Virus record (IMG/VR): IMGVR_UViG_3300037070_006927
Coordinates: 1 to 39,759 of that record
Direction: 5' to 3' (one strand)
DNA: 39,759 bases
Origin: a virus
A program made the position numbers and the translations under genes. Below are positions 13,380-20,772 of this stretch, piece after piece (position 1 is the first letter of the stretch; each line of letters begins with the position of its first letter). Under the pieces are notes generated by a model. That model ran no database searches. It saw only the letters and a list, made by a program, of their open reading frames with translations, and was not told where the DNA came from.

Positions 13380-13472
13380 TTATCCCCAAGTTATCCACAA
13401 TCCCGCAAGCCATTTCTGATTCCTCTTTACATAATAGCCCGATTCCCGCAATAAATGAGTGAATCCCGCAAT
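13380..13472. other. Candidate replication origin: DnaA boxes and iterons
   Basis: A perfect DnaA box TTATCCACA lies at 13391-13399, preceded 11 bases earlier by TTATCCCCA (13380-13388). Three copies of A(A/T)TCCCGCAA follow at 13399-13408, 13442-13451 and 13462-13471; the last two are 20 bases apart. The DNA around is more AT-rich than its surroundings. Position at the divergence of leftward and rightward transcription fits an origin. No replication protein is encoded in the window, so the initiator is unknown. Confidence 0.55.
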
Positions 13473-13490
13473 CAGACCAGGAGTATAACC

Positions 13491-13580
13491 CTTTACAGTT
13501 TGTAAAGAGTTTGTAATCGATTACATGTGACACATCATGTCACAGAGCACAGCTCTGGACTGTGACACAATCTGTCACAG
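13491..13580. promoter_or_regulatory. Cluster of four dyads, operator-like
   Basis: Four inverted repeats follow one another: CTTTACAGTTTGTAAAG (13491-13507), the perfect palindrome TGTAATCGATTACA (13512-13525), TGTGACA-N5-TGTCACA (13526-13544) and CTGTGACA-N5-TGTCACAG (13560-13580). The last two are related to each other and to the GTGAC-N7-GTCAC dyads at 8371 and 8406. Such packing suggests binding sites for one or more dimeric regulators or an origin-binding protein. Confidence 0.6.
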
Positions 13581-13592
13581 TACAGCCGGACG

Positions 13593-13642
13593 GCCGGAGG
13601 ATAGGTAATGAAAAGAGTTCTTTTCAACAGGTATCCTCCGGC
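13593..13642 (+). promoter_or_regulatory. Nested hairpin hiding a ribosome binding site
   Basis: GCCGGAGGATA (13593-13603) pairs with TATCCTCCGGC (13632-13642). Inside, TGAAAAGA (13609-13616) pairs with TCTTTTCA (13619-13626). The outer left arm contains GGAGGATA seven bases before the ATG at 13608, so the site would be buried in the folded RNA. A perfect 12-bp palindrome CTGTCCGGACAG follows at 13642-13653. Confidence 0.5.
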
Positions 13643-13748
13643 TGTCCGGACAGAGCCGGGTACCTCGTCCAGTGGACAGAGCCGGGTAGCTGTCCGGCTG
13701 TCCGGACGAGGTATCCTAACTCACTTTGGATTCCGTCACATTATGTAA
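13608..13748 (+). CDS. Possible 46-codon leader ORF
   Basis: GGAGGATA is correctly spaced before an ATG, and the frame MKRVLFNRYPPAVRTEPG stays open for 46 codons. The middle is encoded by the local GTCCGG/GAGCCGG words and is low complexity, so this may be a leader peptide or nothing. Coding is uncertain. Confidence 0.25.
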   Translation: MKRVLFNRYPPAVRTEPGTSSSGQSRVAVRLSGRGILTHFGFRHIM

Positions 13749-13794
13749 AGCTGGCTCAAGATCCCTCCCAAACCGCGCCCGCATCTCAATCAAT

Positions 13795-13848
13795 ACCCAC
13801 TGGACACAAACCGAGCGCACTCCCCATCTAACCCACTGGACACAAACC
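13795..13848 (+). repeat. 18-bp direct repeat upstream of the tail-fibre gene
   Basis: ACCCACTGGACACAAACC occurs at 13795-13812 and 13831-13848, exactly 36 bases apart. The second copy abuts the promoter-like motif at 13849. Tandem sites at this distance from a start suggest an activator or terminal-redundancy related site. Confidence 0.7.
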
Positions 13849-13867
13849 TTGACGCACCCTGTACAAT
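13849..13867 (+). promoter_or_regulatory. Promoter-like motif TTGAC-N8-TACAAT, copy 1
   Basis: TTGACG (13849-13854) and TACAAT (13862-13867) are only seven bases apart, too close for sigma70. Nineteen of 20 to 17 of 19 positions agree with copy 2 at 16844, allowing for two substitutions, and a looser copy lies at 25677. The start codon at 13887 follows 19 bases later. Confidence 0.5.
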
Positions 13868-13886
13868 ACGAAGAAAGGATCACCAG

Positions 13887-16319
13887 ATGACGATTCGTAA
13901 GGTATACGATACGTTCTTGCACAGCGATGACACACCGTGGGTAGGCGCTCCGGTGATCTTCAAGCGACTTCCAGGAACGTGGAGTGCGTCGGAGCAGTAT
14001 CCGGCAGATAGCGCGATCACCGTGTTGACGAATGGGGCGGGCTACGCGGAAGCGCTGCTCTCGATCAATACGGAGGGTGTGAGTGAATCCCTCTGGTACT
14101 GTACGACGCCCGATGGAGTGATGCGCTGTTTCCTGCTCCCTGCTGGTGGAGACGTGTCGCTGCGATCCCTGTTCCAGAGCGGGGTCACGACGGGGTGGCC
14201 CACGGACACACTCCAGACCCTCCTCGACATACACACAGCGGAGGCAGATCCCCACCCGCAGTACCTCCTCGCGGCGGAGACGGACCTGCTCTACGCGCCC
14301 CTCGCCCACGTCACGGACACGCTGAACCCGCACGCGGTTACTGCCGCGCAGGTCGGCGCGTACACCACAGCGCAGGTGGATTCGTCCCTCGCGCTCAAGG
14401 CGAACCTTGCAGGCGGCAACACGTTCGGGGGAGCACAGGTACTTACGCAGGCAACGGGCAACGCCATTGTTGTCGATACCAACGCTTTCGTTGTGGATGC
14501 GACGAATGACCGCGTGGGCATCGGCACAACGAGTCCTAGTTACAGACTTGATATTGCTGAAACGGTCAATGCGTTTCGATCAGGTGGAGCCTTTCATCGA
14601 TTCAGCCGGACCAACAGTGATCCGAACATTGAGGTTTTCTACAACGGTCAACCTGCCGCTGCCGCTGTCGTGGGCAGAATCAAGTTCCTATCGAACAACA
14701 CGACACCCGCTGAGGTCCAGCTTGCGGGAATAGAAGGTGTATCCGGTGGTGTCACCGCTGGTGCTGAAAGTGCGTACCTTTCATTCCTCACGCGCAATTC
14801 TGGAGCACTAACCGAGCGTTTGCGTATCTCAGCACCCGGCAACGTGCAACTGTTTGCTTCTGATGTGCAACTTGCGGGCGCGACAGCAAACGGATTTTTG
14901 CAGTTCGGAGCATCGTACACGCGGGTCAACGGACCTACAACTGTCAACCTCTACGCGAGCACGCTTGAGGCAGTACGTCTTGGAACCGCTGCGCTGGTAA
15001 ACGCTAATCCGACAGGTGACGCGAATCCGCCTGGCAATGTTTTCTTTCAGGTACTTGGCGCAAGCTCTGTTCCATTGATTTACGCCTATGCAAACGGTCG
15101 CAACTCGGTAAACTTTGGAGCGGCAGACACCGCTACAGGGCATTTCGTTGGCATCAATGCTCCCTCCGCTAGCGTCGTCGCACTCAAGGTCAAGGCAGCA
15201 GTATCTCAGTCGGCAAACCTCACGGAATGGCAGAGCAGCGCGGGTGGTGTCTACTCGTCTGTTGACGCAACCGGCAGACTCGGCCTTGGCGTGGCACCGT
15301 CCTACATGCTGCACGTCCTGGGCGGCGGAGCAGAGACTGCTCGCTTTGTCTCCCCAAGCACGGCGGCAACGTCGATTTCCATCCAGAACACATCCCCGAG
15401 TGGGAGGTTGTGGACATTCCACACCATTGGTGGAACGCCTGTTGCCCGCGCACCAACAGGACACTTCTCGATCTACGATGGAACGTCGGGGGTCGCTCGC
15501 ATCAGCATCGAGGCTCCAGCAGGCAACGTGGGCATCGGCACGGACAACGGAACGGTATACACGACGCCTACGGCGAAGCTCCAGGTACACTCCACGTTCG
15601 CGTCAACTGTTGGCGTGATTGTGCGCGGGATGACATCACAGACGGCAGACCTGTTGCAGACACAAACATCGGCGGGGGCCGTCAATTTCTCAGTCGATAA
15701 GTTCGGTCGGACGATGATCAATCCGAGCACGGCGGGCGGTATTCTCGGTGCGTTCACAGTCTACACACAGGCAGGCGACATCGGCGCGGTCATTCGTGCT
15801 GCTGCATCGCAGACAGCCAACCTGCAAGAGTGGCAGGACAGCGCAGGGACGGTCCTCGGAGCAGTAACCAAGGACGGTTGGCACGCCGTTGGCGCACTTG
15901 CGCCCCAGGCACCGATACACGTGCAACGCGCCGTCAGCGGCAGTTATCAGCCCGCGTTGAGACTCCAAAACATCGATGCACCAACCGCACAGACGTTCGA
16001 CATTGGCTTTACGGGCGTAGACAAGAACATCGTTATGAAGGGCGGAAGTGCGAGCTACGCCATCCAGTTCCAGACAACCGCAGGCGATGTGCCACTGTTT
16101 ATAGGCATGGCGCGGTGGAGTGACGGAACAGGCGCAGCGCGTAACATCGGCCTGTTCACCACGACACAATTCGGAACGGGGCTAGGGGTCGTGGGACTTG
16201 CCAACGCAGCGACCGTCCCGTCAACGAACCCGTCAGGTGGCGGGGTGCTGTATGCGGAAGGTGGAGCGCTCAAGTGGCGCGGGTCCAGTGGAACAGTAAC
16301 GACGATAGCACCAGCATAA
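13887..16319 (+). CDS. Tail fibre protein, 810 aa
   Basis: The N-terminal part (1-110) resembles a virion-anchoring domain. DPHPQYL at 121-127 is a motif found in many phage tail fibres and collars. Then come repeated glycine-rich units: DRVGIGTTSPSYRLDI near 209, a GLGVAPSYMLHV unit and a GNVGIGTDNG unit. Three copies of SQ(T/S)A(N/D)L...S(A)G...DxxG follow, for example SQTANLQEWQDSAG. These repeats are typical of trimeric fibre shafts. The C-terminus GGGVLYAEGGALKWRGSSG matches a recurrent fibre end. AGAAAGGATC precedes the start. It should set host-surface recognition. Confidence 0.88.
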   Translation: MTIRKVYDTFLHSDDTPWVGAPVIFKRLPGTWSASEQYPADSAITVLTNGAGYAEALLSINTEGVSESLWYCTTPDGVMRCFLLPAGGDVSLRSLFQSGVTTGWPTDTLQTLLDIHTAEADPHPQYLLAAETDLLYAPLAHVTDTLNPHAVTAAQVGAYTTAQVDSSLALKANLAGGNTFGGAQVLTQATGNAIVVDTNAFVVDATNDRVGIGTTSPSYRLDIAETVNAFRSGGAFHRFSRTNSDPNIEVFYNGQPAAAAVVGRIKFLSNNTTPAEVQLAGIEGVSGGVTAGAESAYLSFLTRNSGALTERLRISAPGNVQLFASDVQLAGATANGFLQFGASYTRVNGPTTVNLYASTLEAVRLGTAALVNANPTGDANPPGNVFFQVLGASSVPLIYAYANGRNSVNFGAADTATGHFVGINAPSASVVALKVKAAVSQSANLTEWQSSAGGVYSSVDATGRLGLGVAPSYMLHVLGGGAETARFVSPSTAATSISIQNTSPSGRLWTFHTIGGTPVARAPTGHFSIYDGTSGVARISIEAPAGNVGIGTDNGTVYTTPTAKLQVHSTFASTVGVIVRGMTSQTADLLQTQTSAGAVNFSVDKFGRTMINPSTAGGILGAFTVYTQAGDIGAVIRAAASQTANLQEWQDSAGTVLGAVTKDGWHAVGALAPQAPIHVQRAVSGSYQPALRLQNIDAPTAQTFDIGFTGVDKNIVMKGGSASYAIQFQTTAGDVPLFIGMARWSDGTGAARNIGLFTTTQFGTGLGVVGLANAATVPSTNPSGGGVLYAEGGALKWRGSSGTVTTIAPA

Positions 16320-16329
16320 GGAGAGACAC

Positions 16330-16593
16330 ATGCCCGATATTACGATCTCGGTACCAGCAGGACAGGCAACGCGAGTACTCAACGGGTTCGCGCAGGCACA
16401 CGGGTACGAAGCGCAGGTCACGGGAGAGGACGGAACCCTCTCCCCCAACCCGGAGAACAAGCAGGAGTTCATGCGCCGGAAGATCAAAGGGTTCGTCATG
16501 GATTCCGTGCGAAGCGCAGAGGCATCGGCAGCAGCAGAGACGGCTCGGCAGGCGGCACTCGACGCGGTGGACGCAGGTATCGTACTCACATAG
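16330..16593 (+). CDS. Conserved small protein after the tail fibre, 87 aa
   Basis: Starts MPDITISVPAGQATRVLNGF after AAGGAGAG. The first half ends SPNPENKQEFMRRKIKGFV; the second is a long Ala-rich helix (ASAAAETARQAALDAVDAG). I have seen short proteins of this shape next to tail fibres in other phages, listed as hypothetical. It may be a virion minor protein or a fibre-assembly factor; neither is shown by the sequence. Confidence 0.75.
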   Translation: MPDITISVPAGQATRVLNGFAQAHGYEAQVTGEDGTLSPNPENKQEFMRRKIKGFVMDSVRSAEASAAAETARQAALDAVDAGIVLT

Positions 16594-16601
16594 GAGGCAT
16601 T

Positions 16602-16847
16602 GTGACACAGCAAGAGGTAGACACAACGGAAGCCCCGGTTCCGGTCGAGGTCATGCGCGCTATTCTCGATCAGGAGATCAAGGTGTGGCTCAACACGAGG
16701 TACCTGACGCAGGTCCGCAGGCGCGTGCAGAAGGCGATAGGCAACACCGAGCAGGAAGCGGAATTGATCAAGGAATTGGAGCGCATCGAGCGTGGTCTGG
16801 ACACGCTCCAGCAGGAATACGCCGCGCTCGCGCCCGCGCCTGCTTGA
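16602..16847 (+). CDS. Coiled-coil hypothetical protein, 81 aa
   Basis: Begins at a GTG eight bases after the previous stop, with AGGAGG upstream. Residues 20-70 form one long helix (MRAILDQEIKVWLNTRYLTQ, EQEAELIKELERIERGLDTL) with heptad spacing. It ends APAPA. It has the form of a small chaperone or scaffold, and its place between fibre and appendage genes suggests an assembly role. No family is recognised. Confidence 0.72.
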   Translation: MTQQEVDTTEAPVPVEVMRAILDQEIKVWLNTRYLTQVRRRVQKAIGNTEQEAELIKELERIERGLDTLQQEYAALAPAPA

Positions 16848-16862
16848 CCCTCCCTGTACAAT
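16844..16862 (+). promoter_or_regulatory. Promoter-like motif TTGAC-N8-TACAAT, copy 2
   Basis: TTGACC (16844-16849) and TACAAT (16857-16862) with seven bases between, sharing CCCTGTACAATA with copy 1 at 13849. It starts inside the stop codon of the preceding gene. The next start codon is 26 bases beyond. Confidence 0.5.
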
Positions 16863-16888
16863 AGAGTACGAGCACGTAGGAGCACACT

Positions 16889-17455
16889 ATGCCACAGGAA
16901 GTATCGCGCCAGCAGGTGTCCCTCGCGGACCCGTCGCTTATACAGCTCACCCTGGCGACGTATGACGACGGGAGCAAGGCGATCCTGTCGGGTGGCGCGG
17001 CGAGCAGCGACGATACCGTGGTTACAGCGCTGACTGTCTCGACCGCCATCTACGCGGCAAAAGAGAGCATCGGCGGCAAGATCACGATTGCCAATGCGGT
17101 GCGCGCCGTAGGCGCGACCAGCATCCTCCACTCGCTGATGCTGATGGACCGCTCCGGGCAGAAGCCCACCGGGTTCATCGTCGTGTTCAACACGGACCCG
17201 ACAGCGGCGACGATCACGGATAACGCGGCGTTCGATAGCAGCACGAACGACGCGAACATCTGCGCCATCATCCCGATCACGGGTGGCGACTGGTACACGC
17301 CGGGAACCACCAAGGCGTATGCCAACATACGTAACATCGGTGCATTGGTGGAACCGCTCACCGGCACATCCCTCTATGCCGTGTTCGTGTCGGACGGCAC
17401 GCCCGACTTCGTGGCGGGGACGGACCTCCAGGTGATCTGGGGATTCCTGCGGTGA
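16889..17455 (+). CDS. Predicted virion-associated protein, 188 aa
   Basis: Starts MPQEVSRQQVSLADPSLIQL after GTAGGAGC. The strand-rich body ALTVSTAIYAAKESIGGKIT, then AGATSILHSLMLMDRSGQK-like and DPTAATITDNAAF, matches a phage structural protein pattern I know only as hypothetical, usually encoded near fibre or baseplate genes. The C-terminus YAVFVSDGTPDFVAGTDLQV fits a beta-sandwich. Its GTGA overlap with the next gene couples the two. Confidence 0.75.
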   Translation: MPQEVSRQQVSLADPSLIQLTLATYDDGSKAILSGGAASSDDTVVTALTVSTAIYAAKESIGGKITIANAVRAVGATSILHSLMLMDRSGQKPTGFIVVFNTDPTAATITDNAAFDSSTNDANICAIIPITGGDWYTPGTTKAYANIRNIGALVEPLTGTSLYAVFVSDGTPDFVAGTDLQVIWGFLR

Positions 17456-19209
17456 GCATCGCGGGAACACGCCGCGCGCTTCTGCGCACAGGGCGTCCGC
17501 GTCCGCTGCTCCTCGCCACATTCTCGCACGAGCGAGGCGCTCCTCTCGATTCCCACGGCACGAACCACCTCACGAAGAACGGGCCGATCCTTGAGGTCGC
17601 AGGCAAGGTCGGCAACGCGGCACAGCTCACCGCTGCGAGCAGCACGTACCTGTCGATTGCAGATAACGCCTCCCTGAGCATGGGTGATATTGACTTCACG
17701 GTGGGCGCGTGGGTGTATCTCGATAGTAAGCCAACAACAGGGACAATTCTTGCCAAGACGGTAACAGGGAGTGTCGCAAACAACGAATACATTCTCGAAT
17801 ATCTTGCATCGACCGATAGGTTCCGTTTTCGCGTAAGCAACGGAACAACACAGACAATCGTAAGCTCAACAACATTCGGAGCACCATCACTCTCAACATG
17901 GTACTTCGTCGTCGGATGGCATGACAGCGTTGGAAACGTTATTGGCATCTCTGTCAATGCAGGAACAGCAGACACCGCCGCACACACAGTCGGTGTTCAG
18001 GACGCTGCTGCTGCGTTCGCTCTAGGGGCGAACAGCACACCGGCAGGCACGCTGTTCGATGGTCGTATCGACAACGCCTTCGTCTCCAAGCGCGTCCTCA
18101 CCGCACAGGAGCGCACCGACTTCTACAACAGTGGCAACGGTATCACCTACGACCAACTGACCACCGCGCACAAGGTATCGCTCGTCTCCTGGTGGTCCCT
18201 GGATAGCGTGCAACTGCCTGCCTTGCTGCCTACCGACGTGGGCGGGCCGCTGACGGTGACGGATACCCTGAACAAGATGAGCCAGAGCGGCGGTATGACC
18301 GTGATCGGGACAGGGACGGCAACAGGTGATCCTGGCGAGTGGGGGCCAGCCGTTGCGCGTAAAGTGGGACTCGCTCTCCTTGCGACCTTTATGCCGGTAT
18401 CAACACCAGTACGCCAGATTGGATTCGATACCAACACGTCCGGCGTTCTTGTTACAGGTATCTACTTCGTTGCGGGTGGGGAGATACGAGCATATGACGG
18501 GACAGCAGCTACAGGGAATATCGCCACCTATGGAGCATTGGTCGTCTATCAGGTCGCAGTTATTCTCCGCAACACCGGCTCACTCATTCTGATCAGAGGT
18601 GGCGCGTTCGTCAATTGGACACTCATATGGGTTGGGATTCTTGATACCGGCGCATCCGTCTTTCCTGCTCATACGCCTCCAACGAATGCAGGGGCAGCAG
18701 GATCGACCCTCGATGATTTCCGTACAATCGACCTTGCCCCGCTCGATGCTCGATTCGCCTCCGACTACGGCCTTTGCACGAACCGCCTCGTCTCCCCCGC
18801 AGCAGGCGCGACGACGACCAGCACGGCAGATGCGGTGATTGACTTCACGATGCCGACAGCACCAACTGCTGGTGCTGCAAGCATCAGATTCCGTAAGCAG
18901 GACACGAATAACTACTGGCAACTTGATATTCAGTCAAGCGGAGCACTTACGCTCTACGAACGGGTTGCAGGGACGCCAACACTCAGAGCGAACGCTGCTG
19001 CGTCGGTCGCTGACGGCTACAGATATATAGTTGTCACAGAGGGAACGACGATCAAGGGCTATAGCAACAATACGCTTCGCTGGACATATTCGAGTGCATC
19101 GAACTTCCAAACGCAAACAGCAGTCGAGGTTGCCTCACTCGGAACTGGCGGTGTGATGTCTGAATTGATATGTTGGCCGCGTACCCTCTCGCTCCCAGGA
19201 GGGTTATAG
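17452..19209 (+). CDS. LamG/concanavalin-A-like appendage protein, 585 aa
   Basis: Starts at GTG overlapping the previous stop (GTGA). Residues about 35-225 form a LamG-like lectin domain: GNAAQLTAASSTYLSIADN, DIDFTVGAWVYLD, STWYFVVGWHDS, LFDGRIDNAFVSKRVLTAQE. A linker with WWSLDSVQLPALL leads to a second strand-rich domain (residues 430-560) with FRKQDTNNYWQLDIQSSGAL and GTTIKGYSNNTLRWTY, also jelly-roll like. Such two-domain proteins bind surface glycans on the virion. Together with the fibre it probably forms the adsorption apparatus. Confidence 0.82.
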   Translation: MSIAGTRRALLRTGRPRPLLLATFSHERGAPLDSHGTNHLTKNGPILEVAGKVGNAAQLTAASSTYLSIADNASLSMGDIDFTVGAWVYLDSKPTTGTILAKTVTGSVANNEYILEYLASTDRFRFRVSNGTTQTIVSSTTFGAPSLSTWYFVVGWHDSVGNVIGISVNAGTADTAAHTVGVQDAAAAFALGANSTPAGTLFDGRIDNAFVSKRVLTAQERTDFYNSGNGITYDQLTTAHKVSLVSWWSLDSVQLPALLPTDVGGPLTVTDTLNKMSQSGGMTVIGTGTATGDPGEWGPAVARKVGLALLATFMPVSTPVRQIGFDTNTSGVLVTGIYFVAGGEIRAYDGTAATGNIATYGALVVYQVAVILRNTGSLILIRGGAFVNWTLIWVGILDTGASVFPAHTPPTNAGAAGSTLDDFRTIDLAPLDARFASDYGLCTNRLVSPAAGATTTSTADAVIDFTMPTAPTAGAASIRFRKQDTNNYWQLDIQSSGALTLYERVAGTPTLRANAAASVADGYRYIVVTEGTTIKGYSNNTLRWTYSSASNFQTQTAVEVASLGTGGVMSELICWPRTLSLPGGL

Positions 19210-19212
19210 GTG

Positions 19213-19746
19213 TCAGTCAATATGTCGCCAGAGAGTACGATGTATCACGCGGCTGACTGTCTGGACGCTTACGCCGTACTCACGCGCAAGTTTGCCCATC
19301 GAGGTGCCTTGTGTATGCCGAAAGCGGATCGCCTGCACTCCGCTTTCGGTCAACTTTGCAGAGTGGTGTGCTTCGCCATGAGGAAGCAATTCAGGATGCT
19401 GGCGAGACACGTTGCTGTCGCCATAGAAACGGGGCAGAGGATTTTGAACAAAACGTCCTTTGGTCTTGCAGTCTTGCATGTTCTCCTTCTGTGTGCCAAG
19501 AAAGAGGTGATCAGGACGGCAGCACAGTCGAACATCACAATGATGGCAGATCAACATACCAGCAGGAATGACGCCGTTAACTATTTGCCACGCGATACGA
19601 TGTGTTCCTTGGTTCTTGCCTTCAAACAGGGAAAGACCATACCCGTTGGGACGAACACAGCCAGTCCAGATCCAGCAGTTACCGGACCTGTCCAGTTTGT
19701 TCCAGAAGCGTTCAATTTGCTGTTCAGGGGTATACTTGAGAGGCAT
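19213..19746 (-). CDS. HNH homing endonuclease, 177 aa
   Basis: Starts MPLKYTPEQQIERFWNKLDR after AAAGGAGA; an open extension to 19815 is not used. The HNH core spans residues 49-98: HRIAWQIVNG, then LICHHCDVRLCCRPDHLFLG and KENMQDCKTKGR, with His49, His69, Cys70, Cys75/76 and His80. A C-terminal HTH part (KLTESGVQAIRF, KLAREYGVSVQTVSRVI) supplies sequence recognition. The gene is opposite to all neighbours and has its own promoter, as expected of a free-standing mobile gene. A paralogue is at 37533-38006. Confidence 0.9.
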   Translation of the reverse strand: MPLKYTPEQQIERFWNKLDRSGNCWIWTGCVRPNGYGLSLFEGKNQGTHRIAWQIVNGVIPAGMLICHHCDVRLCCRPDHLFLGTQKENMQDCKTKGRFVQNPLPRFYGDSNVSRQHPELLPHGEAHHSAKLTESGVQAIRFRHTQGTSMGKLAREYGVSVQTVSRVIHRTLWRHID

Positions 19747-19813
19747 CGGAATCTCCTTTCCGGTGTTGTGCCTCGGACTGTTCATAGCAGGATCGGGGCA
19801 TTTGCTTGCTTGC

Positions 19814-19819
19814 ATTATA
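19814..19819 (-). promoter_or_regulatory. Promoter element of HNH gene 1
   Basis: TATAAT on the minus strand, 68 bases before the HNH start. The leader GAGGCACAACACCGGAAAGGA resembles the leader GTGGCATGACACCGCGAAAGG of the second HNH gene, so promoter, leader and gene appear to travel together. No good -35 is visible. Confidence 0.5.
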
Positions 19820-19841
19820 CAGCATTGGGATGCGAAATACT

Positions 19842-20243
19842 ATGAAAAGGATAGCGTTGCTTCCGACGCAGGTTGACGCCGAAGGAACACGATCTCCTGT
19901 CGTGCCTGCGAGTGCTACAGGGTGGGTTTCGTTAGTGGACTTCGGGCCGCGCACCCTGGTCAAGTATGTCGTCCCTGATGGTACTCCCAAGACCGCCAAC
20001 ACCATAGCCGACGTGACCTTTGACGAGGACGGCAGGCAGGTCGATGTCAACGACGAGCCGCTGACACCCGCACAGCAGGCACAGGCAAAGACCTTCCTTG
20101 AGAACAATGGGATCAACACCGACCGATGGGACGAAGACGCCGTGGTCAGTCGTGGCAAGCTGCTGCGCTTCATTCTCAGACGCGCAGCAAAGTGGAACGA
20201 TATGCCCGTGCGCGAGATGCTGGATGGATGGGACGTGGCGTAG
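19842..20243 (+). CDS. Conserved hypothetical protein, 133 aa
   Basis: MKRIALLPTQVDAEGTRSPV is the preferred start; ATGs at 19830 and 19806 are in frame, and none has a strong ribosome binding site. Residues 20-75 are strand-rich (GWVSLVDFGPRTLVKYVVPD, ADVTFDEDGRQVDV). The C-terminal half is helical, with AQQAQAKTFLENNGINTDR and LLRFILRRAAKWNDMPVREM. It may be a virion or fibre-associated protein by position. It is convergent with the leftward operon, six bases apart. Confidence 0.7.
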   Translation: MKRIALLPTQVDAEGTRSPVVPASATGWVSLVDFGPRTLVKYVVPDGTPKTANTIADVTFDEDGRQVDVNDEPLTPAQQAQAKTFLENNGINTDRWDEDAVVSRGKLLRFILRRAAKWNDMPVREMLDGWDVA

Positions 20244-20254
20244 CCGATGCTACG
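20239..20254. terminator. Possible bidirectional hairpin between convergent genes
   Basis: CGTAGC (20239-20244) and GCTACG (20249-20254) pair around CGAT, spanning the two facing stop codons. No U-run is present on either side, so efficiency as a terminator is doubtful. Confidence 0.3.
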
Positions 20255-20465
20255 GGCGTACTTCCAGCGCGGCGGTCAGACGCTCGTACTCATCGGTACG
20301 CAGAGCGCGTAGCCCTTCAATATGAAACGGTGCGCCGTGATAGCCGGAGAGATCGCGGATGCCGGATAGAATGGTAGCGGCAAGTCCGGCAGGGTGAAAC
20401 GGATCGTTGATGGCACCTGCCAGATCATCGGGATACTCCAACTCAAAAATGATCGTTGCTTTCAT
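20250..20465 (-). CDS. Hypothetical protein, 71 aa, last gene of the leftward operon
   Basis: Starts MKATIIFELEYPDDLAGAIN after GGGAGGAGGACACGG. It continues DPFHPAGLAATILSGIRDLS, PFHIEGLRALRTDEYERLTA. The beta-alpha-beta pattern suggests a small ferredoxin-like fold. The first 23 bases overlap the end of the DUF4326 gene. No family is recognised. Confidence 0.75.
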   Translation of the reverse strand: MKATIIFELEYPDDLAGAINDPFHPAGLAATILSGIRDLSGYHGAPFHIEGLRALRTDEYERLTAALEVRP

Positions 20466-20772
20466 CCGTGTCCTCCTCCCTATCCGCCAATTCCGCCAAT
20501 TCCGCCAATTCCGCCAACACATGCCCGTGGCACGCGCCCCTCCCCACGCACCAGCACCCGAGGCGCTTCCCGCGCAGCTCCCCTACCCGCGCGAGCAGGG
20601 CAGGGCGCTTCTGTATCCACGCCCGGTACTTCTCCACGCACTCCGCCCGCGTCCCGTCCCTGCCGACGCGAAACGGGTTCGCCCACACGCTCCTGCGCCA
20701 CCCGCCCCACGTCCTCCCGATGTACACGTCGCACGCCGCGCCCCGCGACACGTTCACCACCGTCGTCCTCAC
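20443..20772 (-). CDS. DUF4326 domain protein, 109 aa
   Basis: Starts at GTG overlapping the previous stop (GTGA) with GGAGGGC upstream. The domain signature is complete: VVNVSRGAACDVYIGR (5-20), SVWANPF (28-34), RVGRDGTRAECVEKYRAW, then RGKRLGCWC (67-75) and CHGH (81-84). DUF4326 is common in phages and mobile elements; the Cys/His cluster suggests metal binding, and activity is unknown. The tail after the domain repeats AEL three times and ends REEDTDESNDHF. Confidence 0.88.
   Translation of the reverse strand: MRTTVVNVSRGAACDVYIGRTWGGWRRSVWANPFRVGRDGTRAECVEKYRAWIQKRPALLARVGELRGKRLGCWCVGRGACHGHVLAELAELAELADREEDTDESNDHF
20483..20518. repeat. Four tandem 9-bp repeats in the DUF4326 gene
   Basis: TCCGCCAAT is repeated four times (last unit with C at its end). 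On the minus strand it encodes Ala-Glu-Leu repeats. Gain or loss of units keeps the frame, so the tail length can vary by slippage. Confidence 0.85.

Noticed and set aside
12955-13533. Leftward open frame of 192 codons across the control region
   Set aside because: It would start at a GTG without a start signal and would cover the DnaA boxes, dyads and word-rich spacer. An internal ATG at MACGIVDNLG has a weak AGAGGAA, but the peptide is atypical.
14829-15590. Leftward frame of 253 codons antisense to the tail fibre
   Set aside because: Cys/Arg-rich peptide typical of the antisense of GC-rich genes. The plus-strand frame shows clear fibre motifs.
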